DNA of 40,073 bases, taken from contig JAKAKZ010000007.1 of assembly GCA_021824285.1 (NCBI GenBank), positions 1 through 40,073 of the forward strand, read 5' to 3'. Origin of the DNA: a bacterium (GTDB lineage: Bacteria; Patescibacteriota; Patescibacteriia; SG8-24). Shown piece by piece: positions 39,026 to 40,073 of the stretch; within the stretch, counting starts at the first letter, position 1; the number at the start of each line of letters is the position of its first letter. The notes beneath the pieces are model-generated. The model ran no database searches. It saw nothing but the letters and a program-made list of their open reading frames with translations, and was not told where the DNA came from. The position numbers were made by a program, and so were the translations under genes.

Positions 39026-39775
39026 ATGCAGACCTCCGTCAACCCCAAGGCTTTCGGCCGGCTCACGCTCATCATGCTCGGCAGTTTCGGCTACGCGATG
39101 TACGCGCCGGCACTGCCGAACCCAGACATCAATGCTCTTCATCTGGTGGTCGCTCTGGTCTTCGTCGTGACGGTCGGCGTCCTCCTGATGCACGCCTTGA
39201 ACCGCCGGCAGCGCCTCCTGGACGCGGTACGCGTGGAGCTCAACAAGCTGCGCCGCCTGTATCACGTCTCCAAGAATCTTTCCCAGCTGTCCGGCGAATT
39301 CCGTCCCTGGTTCACGGAATTGCATGGCCACATCTACAAGTACATGAGTCGGTTCGCGGAAAAGGATTTCTCGGCCTACGATTCCTTCAATCGCGACTTC
39401 CGCGAGATCAGCTATCACGTCTACACCATCCCGGCGATGTCCGGTGCCAAGGAGCAGGCGCTGTTCGCCGACCTGCTGCGCACCACGTCCACGGTCGCCG
39501 AGGCCCGCCAGCTGATCAAGGAGCTGTGGGACAACCGCTTGAGCTTCAACGTCTGGGTCATGATCCTGCTTTTGACCATGTCCTACATCGGGGCGGTCAC
39601 GGTCGCCATGCCGGAGACGATGGACGGCCGGCTGGCCGGCGGCTTTGCGGTGGCGGCTGGCTGTCTTGCCATCGACCTGCTCTGGAAGATCGACTCGCTG
39701 GCCACGGAACAGTCGGCGCTCGCCAAACGCTACGTAGACAACGTCGCCAAGCTGGAACTGGGCCGGCGGGAATGA
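39026..39775 (+). CDS. Membrane protein with four helices, unknown
   Basis: A 249-residue protein with two N-terminal helices (about 12-32 and 39-57), a large soluble helical middle part (about 60-175) and two C-terminal helices (about 180-198 and 205-222). The middle part is charged and aromatic-rich, with RLYHVSKNLSQLSGEFRPWF, HIYKYMSRFAEKDFSAYDSF and FREISYHVYTIP. The 2+2 helix layout with a long cytoplasmic insert resembles DUF4239/bestrophin-like proteins, but I see no decisive signature, so this is only a resemblance. The next gene starts 1 nt after its stop (TGATATG junction), indicating an operon. Confidence 0.7.
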   Translation: MQTSVNPKAFGRLTLIMLGSFGYAMYAPALPNPDINALHLVVALVFVVTVGVLLMHALNRRQRLLDAVRVELNKLRRLYHVSKNLSQLSGEFRPWFTELHGHIYKYMSRFAEKDFSAYDSFNRDFREISYHVYTIPAMSGAKEQALFADLLRTTSTVAEARQLIKELWDNRLSFNVWVMILLLTMSYIGAVTVAMPETMDGRLAGGFAVAAGCLAIDLLWKIDSLATEQSALAKRYVDNVAKLELGRRE

Positions 39776-39776
39776 T

Positions 39777-40073
39777 ATGGGCGTTAGCGAGACGGAAAAA
39801 GCGAAGACGGGGATATTCTATAAGTTGGGTGTTTTTTCATATCGACGGAACGCAAAGCAGGCCGTCGGTTTTTATTTAGCATATCTGCTTCTTGGATTAG
39901 TTTTGGGTTTTGTAGTAGGTGCGGGCACTTACCTCATATCAGGCAGTACCGTCGATCGTCAGTTCGGTATCCGTATGGGTAACTTGTTTGCTATCGCGTA
40001 CTGCACCGTTGTGTCGTCGTTGGTGCTCCGCGCACATGGGCAAACTCGCGACTTCGGACGCATTCTGCTTGTG
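39777..40073 (+). CDS. Start of a membrane protein gene, cut by the window edge
   Basis: An open reading frame of 99 codons from the ATG at 39777 to the last base, with no stop. It starts MGVSETEKAKTGIFYKLG, followed by a basic patch (SYRRNAKQ). Two hydrophobic helices follow (about 30-53, VGFYLAYLLLGLVLGFVVGAG, and about 74-90, LFAIAYCTVVSSLVL). Its start lies 1 nt after the preceding stop, the same TGATATG junction as miaB-miaA and the MacB-like genes, so it belongs to that operon. Codon use is clearly richer in A and T (TTT, TTA, GTT, TAT) than all neighbours. No family can be named from this piece. Confidence 0.65.
   Translation, partial: MGVSETEKAKTGIFYKLGVFSYRRNAKQAVGFYLAYLLLGLVLGFVVGAGTYLISGSTVDRQFGIRMGNLFAIAYCTVVSSLVLRAHGQTRDFGRILLV

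Overview
The window reads as a piece of a fairly GC-rich, compact bacterial genome, most likely a Patescibacteria (CPR) member of the Parcubacteria kind. This is inferred from gene content: a 57-residue DUF5679 protein, a double-domain ThyX, a DUF4015 glycoside-hydrolase-like protein, pseudopilin-like and thrombospondin-type-3 surface proteins, Gmad2/GerMN and Kelch proteins with N-terminal anchors. Other hints are few strong Shine-Dalgarno sites and very short leaders. TGA is used as a stop in miaB, thyX and others, so the code is standard. No rRNA, tRNA, CRISPR array, prophage or intact IS was seen.

Layout. 1-4.4 kb: 3' end of thrS, a coiled-coil hypothetical (minus), the miaB-miaA tRNA A37 pair and a tiny DUF5679 gene. 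4.6-9.9 kb (minus): gatB behind a membrane protein, then tmk and thyX, two genes for dTTP supply. 10-15.8 kb: two small anchored proteins, a two-gene ABC exporter, a small Cys/His protein and an AI-2E family transporter whose leader holds a MITE-like element. 15.8-19.1 kb: two exported proteins (minus), a lipoprotein (plus) and dus (minus). 19.2-24.2 kb: a MacA/MacB-like efflux operon with one ATPase and two paralogous permeases. 24.3-30.3 kb: TM0106-type RecB-like nuclease, pgi, DUF4015 protein, cyclophilin lipoprotein and an APH-like kinase. 30.4-37.3 kb: a surface cluster with a 1611-residue multi-Ig protein, a Gmad2/GerMN protein and a Kelch protein. 37.4-40.1 kb: xseA-xseB, a four-helix membrane protein and the start of an AT-richer membrane gene cut by the window edge.

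Regulatory style. Many transcription units have a sigma-70-like promoter with a 17-nt spacer and an intrinsic terminator. Several -10 boxes lie only 6-9 nt before the ATG, which predicts leaderless or nearly leaderless mRNAs. Only tmk, thyX, the 147-residue membrane protein, the AI-2E gene, the multi-Ig gene and the 142-residue protein show a recognisable Shine-Dalgarno site.

The most unusual signal is not a gene. At least ten intergenic spaces are filled, often stop codon to start codon, with degenerate arrays of 7-8 bp words. Each locus has its own word, and the same word recurs as reverse complement on the far side, often with an intrinsic terminator at the centre. Three of these arrays also contain a conserved ~64-bp REP-like element. 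I know of no described function for this architecture.
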